A stretch of DNA of 64,000 nucleotides from Citricoccus zhacaiensis (GTDB taxonomy: Bacteria > Actinomycetota > Actinomycetes > Actinomycetales > Micrococcaceae): contig NZ_BMLQ01000006.1 of NCBI RefSeq assembly GCF_014645315.1, forward strand, positions 124,001-188,000, given 5' to 3'. Below the pieces are notes generated by a model. That model ran no database searches. It was not told the DNA's origin and was given only the letters and a program-made list of their open reading frames with translations. Position numbers and translations under genes: made by a program. Below are positions 19,551 through 29,482 of this stretch, in pieces. Position 1 is the stretch's first letter. Every line of letters starts with the position of its first letter.

Positions 19551-22325
19551 ATGGCCCGTACCCCCAAGAAAAACTCCGCCCCGGCCGCCCAGGCGATCCC
19601 GCTGGAGCAGGAGAACATCGTGGACATCGATGTCTCCTCGGAGATGGAGACCTCGTTCCTCGAGTACGCCTATTCGGTGATCTACTCCCGCGCCCTGCCG
19701 GACGCCCGGGACGGCATGAAGCCGGTGCAGCGGCGGATCCTGTACATGATGAGCCAGATGGGACTGCGCCCGGACAAAGGCCATGTGAAGTCCGCCCGCG
19801 TGGTCGGCGAGGTCATGGGCAAACTGCACCCCCACGGGGACACGGCGATCTACGACGCCATGGTGCGGCTGGCCCAGCCGTTCTCCCAGCGCCTGCCGTT
19901 GGTGGACGGGCACGGCAACTTCGGCTCCCTCGACGACGGCCCCGCCGCCCCGCGCTATACGGAGGCCCGGCTCGCCCCGGCCGCCCTGGCCATGACGACC
20001 TCGCTGGACGAGGACGTGGTGGACTTCGTGCCGAACTACGACAACCAGTTCCTGCAGCCTGCCGTGCTGCCTGCCGCGTTCCCGAACCTGCTCGTCAACG
20101 GCGCCTCCGGCATCGCGGTCGGCATGGCCACCAACATGGCCCCGCACAACCTGCGGGAGGTGATCGCCGCGGCACGCCACCTGCTCGCCCACCCCGAGGC
20201 GACCCTGGCGGACCTCATGGAGCACGTCCCCGGGCCCGACCTGCCCTCGGGCGGCCGCATCGTCGGCCTGGACGGGGTGCGGGACGCCTACGCGGCCGGG
20301 CGCGGCTCCTTCAAGATGCGCGCCAAGGTCGCCGTCGAGCAGGTGACCGCCCGCAAGACGGGACTGGTGGTCACCGAGCTGCCCTACGGCGTCGGCCCGG
20401 AGAAGGTGATCGAGAAGATCAAGGACGCCGTCAACGCGAAGAAGCTCACGGGCATCGCGGACGTCCTGGACCTGACCGACCGCAAGAACGGCCTCAAGCT
20501 CGTCGTCGAGCTCAAGAGCGGTTTCAACCCGCAGGGTGTCCTGGCTCAGCTGTACAAGACGACGCCGCTGGAGGAGTCCTTCGGCATCAACAACGTGGCG
20601 CTCGTGGACGGCCAGCCCCGCACCCTCGGCCTGCAGGAACTGCTGCAGGTGTACGTGGACCACCGGCTCGACGTGGTCCGCCGGCGCAGCGCCTACCGCC
20701 TGGGCCGGAAGAAGGACCGCCTGCACCTGGTCGAGGGTCTGCTGCTGGCCCTGGTGGACATCGACGAGGTCATCCAGATCATCCGCACCTCGGATGACAC
20801 GGCGGCGGCCCGGACCCGGCTGATGGGCGTCTTCGACCTGACGGAGATCCAGGCCAACCACATCCTCGAGCTGCGCCTGCGCCAGCTGACGAAGTACTCC
20901 CGGCTGGACCTCGAGGCCGAGCAGGACGAATTGCAGAAGGCGATCGCCGAGCTCGAGGCCATCCTCGCCTCGGAGCAGAGGCTGCGCGACCTCGTCTCCG
21001 GGGAGCTGGCGGACGTGGCCGAGGAATACGGCGACGACCGCCGCACGGTGCTGCTGGAGTCCGAGAACCTCGCGCCCGTCACCGCCGGCGGAACCGGTCA
21101 ACTCGGGGCCACCCCGGCCTCCGGTGCCGGTGCCTCCTCCCGGGCCGCCCTGCCGGGTGGTGGCTCGGACGGGCTCATGGTCCCGGACACTCCGTGCTGG
21201 GTGGTACTCAGCACGGCGGGCCAGCTGGCCCGTACTTCCGACGACACCCCGCTGGCCACCGGCGGTCGCCGCCAGCGCCATGACGCCTACCGCTCGGTGG
21301 TCCCGGCGACGGCGCGGGGCGAGATCGGCGCCCTCACCTCCGCGGGGCGCATCCAGCGCGTGCAGGTCGTGGACATCCCGGCCCTGACGGAGTCCTCCCC
21401 CACGCCGAACCTCACCGCGGGGGTGAAGGTCAAGGACTTCCTCACCCTGCAGCGCGGCGAATCGCTCGTGGCCCTGGTTCCGCTGAACACCGTGCTGGCC
21501 CTCGGCACCCGCAACGGCATCGTCAAGCGCGTCAACCCTGAGTGGCCGCTGAACCGCGACGACTTCGACGCCATCGCGCTCAAGGGCAACGACGTGGTCA
21601 TCGGCGCCGGCACCGCCCGTGATGAGGACCAGCTGGTCTTCATCACCCGCAAGGGCCAGCTGCTGCGCTATGCCGCTTCGCTGGTGCGGCCACAGGGCCG
21701 TACCGCCGGGGGCATGGCCGGCATCAAGGTGGCCGCGGACGATGCCGTGATCGCCTTCTCCGCCGTCCCGGCCGATACCGTCGGCGAGGATGCGGAGGAG
21801 GGCCACCGGGCCGTCGTCGTGACCGTGGCGACGGGTGAGGACACACTGCCCGGCACGGTCCCGGGGTCCGTGAAGAGGACACCGCTGGACGAGTACCCGG
21901 CGAAGGGCCGCGCCACCGGCGGTGTCCGCGCCCACCGGTTGCTCAAGGGCGAGACGTTGCTGTCCCTGGCGTGGGCCGGGGCCGAGCCCGCGCTCGGGGC
22001 CTCCGCCCAGGGCGTGGCCCGAGCGCTGCCGGCCGAGTTCGGCCCCCGGGACGGCTCCGGGCTGGCCATGGACCAACTCGTCGAGGCCGTCGGCGCCGGA
22101 GCCTCTCCGGTCGTGTCCGCCCCGGACGCCGAGGCCGGCGCTGCTGCCGGCGGCGCGTCGGCCGCCGCTCAGCCCGGGGGCGGCGCCGACGCGGACAGCG
22201 CCGAGCAGGCCCTCTTCGGAGAGACTCTGTTCGGCGAGGCCGAGGGCCGCCGCGGCCTGGCCGAGGCACCGACGGACACCGACCCCTTCGCGGCCGGCGA
22301 CGACGCGGTGATCACCGGGGACTGA
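19551..22325 (+). CDS. parC: DNA topoisomerase IV subunit A
   Basis: ParC is the cleaving subunit of the type IIA topoisomerase that decatenates chromosomes. The 924-residue protein has the winged-helix core with [11 protein letters not shown] (quinolone-resistance region), catalytic Tyr136 in APRYTEARL, the coiled-coil/tower region and a C-terminal beta-pinwheel. A GyrA box is not obvious. The alanine/glycine-rich tail (about 840-924) looks disordered. The partner parE lies 14 kb away on the other strand. AAGGA lies 14 nt before the ATG. Its last 14 bp overlap the 3' end of the convergent cydDC gene. Confidence 0.92.
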   Translation: MARTPKKNSAPAAQAIPLEQENIVDIDVSSEMETSFLEYAYSVIYSRALPDARDGMKPVQRRILYMMSQMGLRPDKGHVKSARVVGEVMGKLHPHGDTAIYDAMVRLAQPFSQRLPLVDGHGNFGSLDDGPAAPRYTEARLAPAALAMTTSLDEDVVDFVPNYDNQFLQPAVLPAAFPNLLVNGASGIAVGMATNMAPHNLREVIAAARHLLAHPEATLADLMEHVPGPDLPSGGRIVGLDGVRDAYAAGRGSFKMRAKVAVEQVTARKTGLVVTELPYGVGPEKVIEKIKDAVNAKKLTGIADVLDLTDRKNGLKLVVELKSGFNPQGVLAQLYKTTPLEESFGINNVALVDGQPRTLGLQELLQVYVDHRLDVVRRRSAYRLGRKKDRLHLVEGLLLALVDIDEVIQIIRTSDDTAAARTRLMGVFDLTEIQANHILELRLRQLTKYSRLDLEAEQDELQKAIAELEAILASEQRLRDLVSGELADVAEEYGDDRRTVLLESENLAPVTAGGTGQLGATPASGAGASSRAALPGGGSDGLMVPDTPCWVVLSTAGQLARTSDDTPLATGGRRQRHDAYRSVVPATARGEIGALTSAGRIQRVQVVDIPALTESSPTPNLTAGVKVKDFLTLQRGESLVALVPLNTVLALGTRNGIVKRVNPEWPLNRDDFDAIALKGNDVVIGAGTARDEDQLVFITRKGQLLRYAASLVRPQGRTAGGMAGIKVAADDAVIAFSAVPADTVGEDAEEGHRAVVVTVATGEDTLPGTVPGSVKRTPLDEYPAKGRATGGVRAHRLLKGETLLSLAWAGAEPALGASAQGVARALPAEFGPRDGSGLAMDQLVEAVGAGASPVVSAPDAEAGAAAGGASAAAQPGGGADADSAEQALFGETLFGEAEGRRGLAEAPTDTDPFAAGDDAVITGD

Positions 22326-25300
22326 CCCTTCCGGCTCCGTCCAGCTCCAGGTGCACCTGGCCGGAGCCGGCGAACCGGCGGTCATGGGTCACCATCACGG
22401 CCGTGCGGTCCGCCAGGGCGGTGCGCAGGTCCGCCACCAACTCGGCCGCCTCGTCGGCCCCCAGATGGGCCGTCGGTTCGTCCAGGAGCACGACGTCGGC
22501 CCGGGCCAGGAGCGCGCGGGCGACGGCCACCCGCTGGCGCTGGCCACCGGAGAGGAAGTGCCCGGAGGGGCCGATCCTCGTGTCCAGTCCGCTCGGGGTG
22601 GCGTCCAGCCAGTCCCCCAAGCCCACAAGGCTCAGGACCGCGATGAGCTCACCGTCGGTGGGACGGTCCTCCGGATCCCGGGCCAGGTTCAGGTTGGAGC
22701 GCAGCGTGGAGTCGAACAGGTAGGCGTCCTGCGGGCACCAGGCCACGGCGCTCAGGACAGCGTCTGGCGAGCTCACCGGGCCACTGGCGGTCTCCAGGAC
22801 GTAGCGGCCCTGCCGTGGCCGCAGGAAGCCGAGCAGGACGGCCAGCAGGGTCGACTTCCCGGAGCCCGAGGGCCCGGTGACGACCGCGAGCTGGCCACGG
22901 CGGACCGTCAGGTCCAGGCCCCGGAACACGTCCGTCGCCGTCCCGGGGTAGCGTACGGCGGCCGCCGAGAGCGCGATGCCGGTGACGGAAGCCGGGCCGG
23001 CAACTGGGCCGGCAACCGGGTCTGCGTCAGGTTCGGTGACGTTGTCCGGGGCGGTGCCCGAGGCTGTGTCCGAGGCGATGTCCGAGGCATTCCCTGTGGT
23101 GAGCAGCGGCGCGGTCTTGGCCAGCTGCCGGGACAGGATCGCCGCCTCCTGGCAGGCCGTGCTGTACAGGCCCAGGGGCTCGGCCAGGGCCAGCAGCAGG
23201 AACACGACCATGGCCGTGACGGGTGCGGTCACCCCGTTCTGGACGCAGAGCACCAGGGTCTGCACCGCCGCCCAACCGGAGAGCAGGGAGGCGAGGGCCT
23301 GCCCGAGTCCGGCGGCCGCCGCATTGCGCTTCAGGGGACGGTCCGCGGCGCGGTCGGCGGCCCCGAACCGTTCCGTGGCGAGTGTTGCCGCGCCGTTGCC
23401 GGCCAGGTCCGGGGCCGCCGCGAACAGGGCGGTGGTGCGCTGCAGCAGCCCGGTCCGGTGGTCCGTCAGGGCACGGGTGGTCTGCCGGTCGGCCAGCCCC
23501 ACCACGAGCGGCACCAGCACCAGGCCGGCCAGTCCGGCGACCACGGCGGGCCACCAGGCTGCCGGGGCCATCAGGACCACGATGAGGACGGTGATCAGCC
23601 AGCTGATGATGGCGGCCGGGACCGGGACGATCACGCGCGGCAGCGCATCGCGCAGCTCGTCCACGTCGGCCACCAGCACGGACAGCGCGCCACCGGACCG
23701 GGTCAGCCGGCCCCACTGGGCAGCCTGCGAGCCGAAAGCGTCCCACAGCCGCAGCCGGATCCGGTTCGCCCAGGCCAGCACCGCGTCATGGGTGTCCAGC
23801 CGTTCGAGGTAGCGGAACAGGGCGCGTCCGATGCCGAAGAACCGCACCAGGACGATCACCGAGAGCAGGTGGAGCACGGGAGGCTGATAGGCCGCCTGCA
23901 CGATCAGCCAGCCGGAGAGGGCGGACAGCAGCGCCGCGGCCAGCGTGGCCGCCGTCGCCCAGGCCACGCCGGCGATGAACGTCCGCTCCGTCAGCGGCAA
24001 GAGCCGGAGCCAACCGCGCCAGCGCCGCCGGCGCGGCCATCGTTTCGAGGAGCTGGTCCCGGTCCGCGGGTCGGCACCCGTCGCGCTCGGCGTCTCAACC
24101 GCGGCCGGCGTCCCGGCCTCGGCGGCAGTCACGGTGGAGCCGCCGTGGTCCGAGGCCGGCGTCGCGCTCGAGGCCGCGGCGTTCGGCAGCTGTGGCAGGT
24201 GCGGTTCCTCCGATGCCGGGGGCCCCTGCGGTTCCCCCGTCGGCGCCCCGAGGACTCTGTCCGCGAGCGCCTGCAGGTCGCGATCGTGCGAGGCCACCAG
24301 CAGGATGGCATCCACGGCACCGCCACCCGGGAGGCGTCCGGAGCGCAGTGCGGCCAGCACGGCGCGGATCCGCTGGGCGTTCTCGGCATCGAGGTGGGCC
24401 GTCGGCTCGTCCAGGACGATCAGCCAGGTGGCGGAGTTCACGGGCGCCGCCATCAGGCGCACCAGCACGCGCGCCAGGCCGAGCCGGCGTCGTTCCCCGG
24501 GGCTGAGCTCGTCCGGGTGGCGGGGTGCGAAGCCGCCGAGGCCGCAGGCGGCGAGCACCTCGGCCGCCAGGAGGCCGGCGTCGCCGTCCCAGCCGGGAGC
24601 CCCGTCCGGGCCCGCGGACGCCGCGGCGTACAGCGCCAGCTCGGCGCCGACCGTAGGCTCGCTGAACGCGGGGTGCTGGCCGAGCCAGGCCACGCGCCGG
24701 CCGGCCAGCCCCGCGGCCGTGCCGGTGAACTCGGCCTCGCCGCCCCGCAGCACCCCGGCGAGGGCGGACAGGACCGTCGTCTTGCCCGTGCCGCTGGGAC
24801 CGCCGAGGACGGTCAGTTCACCGGGGGCCAGGTCGAGGTCCAGGTGCCCGACGACGGCCGGGAACGTCCCGCCGTCGGGGTCCCGGTAGGCGATGCCCAG
24901 ACCTCGGAGGACCAGCCGGTCCTCCCTCCCGTGGGCAGACGGGTCCGCGACCGGGCCCGTACCGTGGTCGGCGGCCGCTGTGGCGACCGGTGCTGCGGCC
25001 GGCTCTCCGGCCGGCTCTCGAGCCGGTGCCACGTCCGTGCCGAGGACGTCCGAGAGCGAGGCCGGGACGGGACGGTCGAGGTCGGCGCGGGCGCGGCGCA
25101 GGGCCTCCACCCCGTCCTCGGAGGCATGGTGGGCGGAGCCGATGTCCCGGAAGGGCAGGTAGACCTCGGGGGCGAGGGTGAGCACGAGCAGCCCGGAGTA
25201 GAGGTCGAGCTCCCCGTAGACCAGCCGCACGCCGATGAAGACGGCGACCACGGCCACGGACAGGGTACTGATCAGCTCGAGGGCGAAGCCGGACATGAAG

Positions 25301-26094
25301 GCCGTCTTCAGGGTGGTCATGGTGGTGGCCCGGTAGCGGTCCGAGACCCCCGCCAGCGCCTGACGCTGCGTGCCGGCCCGGCGCAGCCCGACCAGGACGG
25401 GCAGGCCCCGCGCCAGTTCCAGCACGTGGTGGGACAGCCGGTCCAGTCCCTCGGCGGCCTGCTGGACACGATCCTCGGTGTACCGCCCGATCAAAACCAT
25501 GAACACGGGGATGAGCGGGATCGTCAACACCAGCACCAGGGCGGAGACCCAGTCGTGGGTGAGGATCCACACCCCGAGCACGAGCGGCATGACCGCGGCG
25601 GTCAGCAGGGCGGGCAGGTACTGGGTGAAGTACTTGTCGAGCCCGTCCAAGCCGGAGGAGGCGAGCACGGAGTCCTCCCCCGCCCGGTCCGCGCCGGCCC
25701 CGGCAGAGGCCAGGCGGTGGGCGACCATCCGGTGGCGCAGCTCCTCCTTGGCGCCCAGGGCTGCGCGCCGGGAGAACACCTGCTGTCCCCAGGTCGCGGC
25801 GGCCCGGGCGAGGACGCCGGCCACGCCGAGGGCCACGACCTGGGCGAGGGTGGCTCCGGCGGCGTCCGAGAGCAACCCGTGGGCGAGCGGATCGTAGGAC
25901 GCCGGGTCCGGTGCGAAGAGCAGGCCGAGGAGGTCGCTGCTCTCCGGAGCGGGCAGTCGCTCGGCCAACCAGGTGATGCCGCGGGCCAGGGCGGTGGCGA
26001 GCAGGATCCAGCCGGCGGCCTTGATCCCGGCGAGCAGGGCCAGCAGGGCCAGAGCGGCCCGGCCGGAACGGGAGGTGGGCAGTTCGGGTCTCAC
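22312..26094 (-). CDS. cydDC: CydDC thiol-reductant ABC exporter, fused CydD-CydC
   Basis: CydDC exports glutathione/cysteine-type reductants needed to assemble cytochrome bd oxidase. This 1260-residue fusion contains two complete ABC halves. The CydD half (about 1-580) has five to six membrane spans, Walker [13 protein letters not shown], signature [13 protein letters not shown] and Walker [12 protein letters not shown]. The CydC half (about 680-1260) has Walker [13 protein letters not shown], signature [13 protein letters not shown] and [12 protein letters not shown]. Proline/alanine/threonine-rich linkers separate the parts. The GTG start overlaps the cydB stop (GTGA), so it is the last gene of the cydA-cydB-cydDC operon. 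Fused CydDC is known in other actinobacteria. Confidence 0.92.
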   Translation of the reverse strand: MRPELPTSRSGRAALALLALLAGIKAAGWILLATALARGITWLAERLPAPESSDLLGLLFAPDPASYDPLAHGLLSDAAGATLAQVVALGVAGVLARAAATWGQQVFSRRAALGAKEELRHRMVAHRLASAGAGADRAGEDSVLASSGLDGLDKYFTQYLPALLTAAVMPLVLGVWILTHDWVSALVLVLTIPLIPVFMVLIGRYTEDRVQQAAEGLDRLSHHVLELARGLPVLVGLRRAGTQRQALAGVSDRYRATTMTTLKTAFMSGFALELISTLSVAVVAVFIGVRLVYGELDLYSGLLVLTLAPEVYLPFRDIGSAHHASEDGVEALRRARADLDRPVPASLSDVLGTDVAPAREPAGEPAAAPVATAAADHGTGPVADPSAHGREDRLVLRGLGIAYRDPDGGTFPAVVGHLDLDLAPGELTVLGGPSGTGKTTVLSALAGVLRGGEAEFTGTAAGLAGRRVAWLGQHPAFSEPTVGAELALYAAASAGPDGAPGWDGDAGLLAAEVLAACGLGGFAPRHPDELSPGERRRLGLARVLVRLMAAPVNSATWLIVLDEPTAHLDAENAQRIRAVLAALRSGRLPGGGAVDAILLVASHDRDLQALADRVLGAPTGEPQGPPASEEPHLPQLPNAAASSATPASDHGGSTVTAAEAGTPAAVETPSATGADPRTGTSSSKRWPRRRRWRGWLRLLPLTERTFIAGVAWATAATLAAALLSALSGWLIVQAAYQPPVLHLLSVIVLVRFFGIGRALFRYLERLDTHDAVLAWANRIRLRLWDAFGSQAAQWGRLTRSGGALSVLVADVDELRDALPRVIVPVPAAIISWLITVLIVVLMAPAAWWPAVVAGLAGLVLVPLVVGLADRQTTRALTDHRTGLLQRTTALFAAAPDLAGNGAATLATERFGAADRAADRPLKRNAAAAGLGQALASLLSGWAAVQTLVLCVQNGVTAPVTAMVVFLLLALAEPLGLYSTACQEAAILSRQLAKTAPLLTTGNASDIASDTASGTAPDNVTEPDADPVAGPVAGPASVTGIALSAAAVRYPGTATDVFRGLDLTVRRGQLAVVTGPSGSGKSTLLAVLLGFLRPRQGRYVLETASGPVSSPDAVLSAVAWCPQDAYLFDSTLRSNLNLARDPEDRPTDGELIAVLSLVGLGDWLDATPSGLDTRIGPSGHFLSGGQRQRVAVARALLARADVVLLDEPTAHLGADEAAELVADLRTALADRTAVMVTHDRRFAGSGQVHLELDGAGRVSPR

Positions 26095-27119
26095 ACCGGC
26101 GTCACCACGTGTGACTCCGGGATGTGCGTCTCGTGCAACCGCTGCCGGAAGACCCAGTACACGAAGGCCGAGTAGGCCAGGATGATCGGCACCATGATGA
26201 CGGCGACCCAGGCCATGAAGTTCAGCGTGTACTCCGAGGAGGAGGCGTTCATGGCCGTCAGGTCGAAGGCCGGATCGATCGTGGAGGGCAGCACCACGGG
26301 GAACACCGCCAGGAAGATGCCCGCGGCGCCGGCCAGCAGGGACGCACCCAGGGCGATGAAGGTCCAGCCCTCGCGGCGGAGCTGGGCCGCCATCAAAGCC
26401 CCCAGGGCGGCTGCGAGGGCCAGGGCCAGCAGCATCCACGGGATGAGGCCGTCCTGGCGTGAGACCACCACCACGCCCCACGCGCCCAGGGGCAGCAGGT
26501 AGACGGGCAGCCAGCGGGTGAGGTGGCGGTGCGCCGCCTCCCGCGGGGCGCCGTCGGTCTTCAGACCGAGGTAGGCCCAGCCCATGGCCAGCGAGAACCC
26601 GACGACGGCCAGGCCACCGAGCACCCCCTCCCAGGACAGCCAGGCGAACGGCCCGCCCACACGGTCGCCGTTGGCGTTCAGCGGCAGGCCCGTGGTGGTC
26701 ACGGCCAGCATCAGGCCGATGCTGAAGGCGGCCACGGCCGAGCCGCCGGCCATGCACCAGTCCCAGCGGTCCCGGGTCCGGGCGGTCAGGGCCTTGCCCC
26801 GGTACTCGATGGAGACGGCCCGGAGGATCAGGGCCAGCAGGGTGATCGTCAGCGGGAGGTAGAGGCCCGCGAACAGGGCCGCGTACCAGAGCGGGAAGGC
26901 GGCGAACGTGGCACCCGCCGCGGTGACCAGCCAGACCTCGTTGCCGTCCCAGACGGGACCGATGGTGTTGAGGATGACGCGGCGCTGGCTCTCGTTGCGG
27001 GCCCAGCCCCTCATCAGCATGCCGACGCCGAGGTCGAAGCCGTCGAGGAAGAGGTAGCCCACCCAGAGCACGGCCACCAGGACGAACCAGAAGGTGGGAA
27101 GGAACTCGATCGATTCCAT
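26091..27119 (-). CDS. cydB: Cytochrome bd ubiquinol/menaquinol oxidase subunit II
   Basis: CydB partners CydA in the high-affinity terminal oxidase of the cytoplasmic membrane. The 342-residue protein begins MESIEFLPTFWFVLVAVLW and carries the family motifs LDGFDLGVGML, GPVWDGNEVWL and FPLWYAALFAG, with about nine membrane segments. It overlaps cydDC by 4 bp and lies 106 bp downstream of cydA. The ATG is the only start compatible with the conserved N-terminus. Confidence 0.96.
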   Translation of the reverse strand: MESIEFLPTFWFVLVAVLWVGYLFLDGFDLGVGMLMRGWARNESQRRVILNTIGPVWDGNEVWLVTAAGATFAAFPLWYAALFAGLYLPLTITLLALILRAVSIEYRGKALTARTRDRWDWCMAGGSAVAAFSIGLMLAVTTTGLPLNANGDRVGGPFAWLSWEGVLGGLAVVGFSLAMGWAYLGLKTDGAPREAAHRHLTRWLPVYLLPLGAWGVVVVSRQDGLIPWMLLALALAAALGALMAAQLRREGWTFIALGASLLAGAAGIFLAVFPVVLPSTIDPAFDLTAMNASSSEYTLNFMAWVAVIMVPIILAYSAFVYWVFRQRLHETHIPESHVVTPV

Positions 27120-27150
27120 GACGGTCTACCTCTCGGGGATCTCGGGGGTC

Positions 27151-27192
27151 TGAGCGGTCTGGGCGGACTGGGCAGACTGGGCGGTCAGAGCG
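27151..27192. repeat. Short imperfect tandem repeat between cydA and cydB
   Basis: Roughly four imperfect copies of a 9-10 bp unit (CTGGGCGGA-like: TCTGAGCGG, TCTGGGCGGA, CTGGGCAGA, CTGGGCGGTC) fill part of the 106-bp cydA-cydB gap. They are G-rich on the forward strand. No function is evident. Confidence 0.6.
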
Positions 27193-27225
27193 GCCTCCCG
27201 GACTGCAGCGACCGCAGGGGCACGG

Positions 27226-28821
27226 TCAGTACGCGAAGGCGAGGACATCGGAGTCAACGCTGCCCCCCTTCCCCGCGCCGCCGGCGTCGTCTTCGTGCTC
27301 GTCCTGGGTGAGTTCGGGCATGCCAGCCGGCACCCCGCCCTTGACGTAGCGGGTGAGCAGGACGACCTCCACGACCAGGAGCACCGCGTAGATGGTGGTG
27401 AGGAGGATGAGCGAGAACAGCAGCTCGCCCGCGCTGACCCCCGGGGACACGGCCGCGGCCGTGTACATCCAGACCTGGTCGATTCCGGTCGGATCGGGGT
27501 TCGGGGCCACCACGAACGGCTGACGTCCCATCTCGGTGAAGATCCACCCGGCCGCGTTGGCGCCGAACGGTGCCAGGATCCCGAACACGGCCAACCGCAT
27601 CAGCGGCTTGGACGCCGGCACGGTGCCCTTCCGCGTCAGCCAGAGCGCGATCGCCGCCGCCAAGGCCGCGAGACCACCGAAGGTGATCATGATGCGGAAG
27701 CCCCAGTAGGTGACCTCCATGACCGGCAGGTAATCGATCTCCTGGCCGGCGCGCTCGCCGTACATCGGATCGTTCGGCAGATGCGTGCCGTAGTCCTCCT
27801 GGTACTGCGGGATGAGGGTGTTCACACCGGCCACGTCGGTGGTGAAGTTGTTGTGCGCCAGGAAGGACAGCAGTCCGGGGATCTCGAAGACGCCCACGAC
27901 GTCGTCGCAGTCGGTGGCCCCGTCACTGCGCAGGTCGGCCACGGACAGCACGGAGAACGCCGTCCCGTCATGGCAGGCCGCCTCGGCGGCCGCCATCTTC
28001 AGCGGCTGCTGCTGGATCATCAGCTGCGCCTGGGCATGGCCGCTGAAGGCGGTGCCCAGGAAGGCCACGAGCGCGATCCAGGCACCCCACCGCAAGGAGG
28101 AATACCAGACCCGGTAGTCGGTTTCGTCCCGGCCCTTGGAGCCGGTGGTGCCCACCACCACGGTCCCGTCCGCGGCCACGGTGTCGATGCCGTCCCGGCG
28201 CCGCTTCCACAGGTGGAACCACGCGATACCGAGCAGGAAGCCGCCGGCCACTGAGAGGGCCCCGGCCAGGGTGTGCGGGAAGTGCACCAGCAGGGTGTTG
28301 TTGGTCAGCACGGCCCAGATGTCGTTCATCACGGGGCGGCCGTCCACCATCTCGACCCCGACCGGGTGCTGCATCCACGCATTGGCGGCCAGGATGAAGT
28401 AGGCCGAGAACACGGTGCCGATGACGGCGCACCAGATCGAGGCCAGGTGCACCCGCTTCGGCAGCCGCTGCCAGCCGAAGATCCAGAGCCCGAGGAACAC
28501 CGACTCCAGGAAGAACGCCATGAGCGCCTCCAGCGCCAACGGAGCCCCGAACACGTCCCCCACGAAGCGGGAGTACTCGGACCAGGCCATCCCGAACTGG
28601 AACTCCTGCACCAGTCCGGTGGCCACGCCCATGATGAAGTTGATGAGGAAGAGCTTCCCCCAGAACTTCGTCATCCGCAGGTAGTGCTCCCGGCCGGTGC
28701 GGTGCCACATGGTCTGCAGGGTGGCCACCACCAGGCCCAGTCCGATGGTCAACGGAACCATCAGGAAGTGATACACGGTGGTGATGCCGAACTGCCACCG
28801 GGCAATGTCCAGGGGATCCAT
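27226..28821 (-). CDS. cydA: Cytochrome bd oxidase subunit I
   Basis: CydA carries haems b558, b595 and d and oxidises quinol while reducing oxygen in the cytoplasmic membrane. The 531-residue protein begins MDPLDIARWQFGITTVYHF with the conserved early histidine (His18), then GLVQEFQFGMAWSEYSRFVG and the quinol-site region GWIFTEMGRQPFVV. The Q loop is the short type. The start is fixed by GGAAGGG upstream. The gene leads the cydA-cydB-cydDC operon and is divergent from a blaI-type repressor gene, with two palindromic operators in the shared promoter region. Confidence 0.96.
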   Translation of the reverse strand: MDPLDIARWQFGITTVYHFLMVPLTIGLGLVVATLQTMWHRTGREHYLRMTKFWGKLFLINFIMGVATGLVQEFQFGMAWSEYSRFVGDVFGAPLALEALMAFFLESVFLGLWIFGWQRLPKRVHLASIWCAVIGTVFSAYFILAANAWMQHPVGVEMVDGRPVMNDIWAVLTNNTLLVHFPHTLAGALSVAGGFLLGIAWFHLWKRRRDGIDTVAADGTVVVGTTGSKGRDETDYRVWYSSLRWGAWIALVAFLGTAFSGHAQAQLMIQQQPLKMAAAEAACHDGTAFSVLSVADLRSDGATDCDDVVGVFEIPGLLSFLAHNNFTTDVAGVNTLIPQYQEDYGTHLPNDPMYGERAGQEIDYLPVMEVTYWGFRIMITFGGLAALAAAIALWLTRKGTVPASKPLMRLAVFGILAPFGANAAGWIFTEMGRQPFVVAPNPDPTGIDQVWMYTAAAVSPGVSAGELLFSLILLTTIYAVLLVVEVVLLTRYVKGGVPAGMPELTQDEHEDDAGGAGKGGSVDSDVLAFAY

Positions 28822-28914
28822 GGGTACACCCTTCCCTCGGTGCGGCGTCGGGTCCGCACCGGTCCGGGCCGAACGCCGCCTCATCAGGGCGAGGCGGGGC
28901 GTCCGGCACTCGAC

Positions 28915-28931
28915 TTCTACAGCTTGTAGAA
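28915..28931. promoter_or_regulatory. BlaI-type operator O1, over the predicted cydA start site
   Basis: A perfect palindrome, TTCTACA-GCT-TGTAGAA, with 7-bp arms and a 3-nt centre. The TACA/TGTA core matches the general BlaI/MecI operator pattern. It lies just downstream of a reverse-strand TACCCT -10 candidate, so a bound repressor would cover the cydA transcription start. Confidence 0.7.
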
Positions 28932-28934
28932 ACC

Positions 28935-28940
28935 AGGGTA
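28935..28940 (-). promoter_or_regulatory. Candidate cydA -10 box
   Basis: TACCCT on the reverse strand sits between the two operators. Transcription would start near 28928, inside operator O1, giving a leader of about 107 nt. The -35 region is weak. Confidence 0.45.
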
Positions 28941-28948
28941 GCCCCAAG

Positions 28949-28965
28949 TTCTACGTCCTGTAGAA
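28949..28965. promoter_or_regulatory. BlaI-type operator O2, over the blaI -10 box
   Basis: TTCTACG-TCC-TGTAGAA is a near-perfect copy of O1 (one mismatch in the arms), 34 bp away centre to centre. Its right arm overlaps the forward-strand TAGAAT (28961-28966), a consensus-like -10 box for the repressor gene, so occupancy should repress the repressor itself. Confidence 0.7.
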
Positions 28966-28966
28966 T
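28961..28966 (+). promoter_or_regulatory. Candidate blaI -10 box
   Basis: TAGAAT, a close match to the actinobacterial -10 consensus, overlaps the right arm of operator O2. Transcription would start near 28973, about 50 nt before the GTG start. Confidence 0.5.
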
Positions 28967-29023
28967 AAAGTCGAGTCCGGATGGACACCTGTGATGGAGA
29001 TCATTGCTTTGAGGGAGGCGCCC

Positions 29024-29362
29024 GTGGCACTGGGAGATTTGGAACGGTCCGTGATGGACCTGCTGTGGGATCAGCCGGGAGCCCATACGGCCAATGACGT
29101 GCGTGACGCCCTGGCCGGTGACCTCGCCGTCACCACTGTGCTGACCGTGCTGTCACGCCTGGAGAAGAAGGGCCTGGTCCGCCGCGACGGCGGGCGCCGG
29201 CCCCATCGCTACGCCGCCGCCTCGTCCCGTGAGGACCACACCGTCGGCCTGCTCAACGAGGTACTCGGCTCCGTGCCGGACCGTGAGGCCGTCCTCGCCC
29301 GCTTCATCGGCGGCATCGGTCCCGATGAGGCCGCGGCCGTGCGTCGGCTGCTGGAATCCTGA
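29024..29362 (+). CDS. blaI: BlaI/MecI/CopY-family transcriptional repressor
   Basis: BlaI proteins are dimeric winged-helix repressors that bind TACA/TGTA palindromes and are released by proteolysis. The 112-residue protein has the family pattern LGDLERSVMDLLWDQPG (helix 1), TANDVRDALAGDLAVTTVLT (recognition helix region) and LSRLEKKGLVRRDGGRRPHR (wing). The C-terminal dimerisation helices are short. The GTG at 29024 is chosen because GAGGGAGG lies 6 nt upstream and the family begins here; a GTG/ATG pair at 28991/28994 is possible. It precedes an M56 peptidase gene, as in blaI-blaR pairs, but no beta-lactamase gene is in the window. Confidence 0.9.
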   Translation: MALGDLERSVMDLLWDQPGAHTANDVRDALAGDLAVTTVLTVLSRLEKKGLVRRDGGRRPHRYAAASSREDHTVGLLNEVLGSVPDREAVLARFIGGIGPDEAAAVRRLLES

Positions 29363-29398
29363 TCCGGCCCACGATCCCGACTCACGGTCCCGGCTTTG

Positions 29399-29447
29399 AG
29401 TCGACTTGGGGTGGGTCTGACGCCATGACACCCACCCCGAGTCGACT
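29399..29447. terminator. Long hairpin between blaI and the M56 peptidase gene
   Basis: Two 18-nt arms (29399-29416 and 29430-29447) pair with one G-T wobble across a 13-nt loop; weaker pairing extends outward. Each arm contains the self-complementary AGTCGACT. It could be an attenuator or terminator that limits read-through from blaI, since the downstream gene has its own -10 box. No T tract follows. Confidence 0.6.
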
Positions 29448-29469
29448 GAAAGCGGGAGATCCGGCCCTC

Positions 29470-29475
29470 TAGACT
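29470..29475 (+). promoter_or_regulatory. Leaderless -10 box of the M56 peptidase gene
   Basis: TAGACT lies 7 nt before the GTG start and downstream of the long hairpin, giving the peptidase gene its own likely promoter. Confidence 0.5.
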
Positions 29476-29482
29476 TTCCTTC

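Larger units (their letters stand above)
28902..28980. repeat. Outer inverted repeat enclosing the cydA/blaI operators
   Basis: ACTCGACTT at 28908-28916 is the exact reverse complement of AAGTCGAGT at 28968-28976. Matching extends outward to TCCGG/CCGGA with one extra base on the left. The whole control region is therefore roughly symmetric around 28941, with the two 17-bp operators inside. Confidence 0.7.

Noticed and set aside
22940-23100. Tandem repeat or recombination site in the cydDC gene
   Set aside because: The repetitive DNA encodes the low-complexity Ala/Thr/Pro/Asp linker between the two ABC halves and stays in frame; it is a protein linker, not a mobile-element signature.
28991-29023. 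Earlier GTG/ATG start for the blaI-type repressor
   Set aside because: It would add 11 residues not seen in the family and lacks a ribosome binding site, whereas GAGGGAGG precedes the GTG at 29024.
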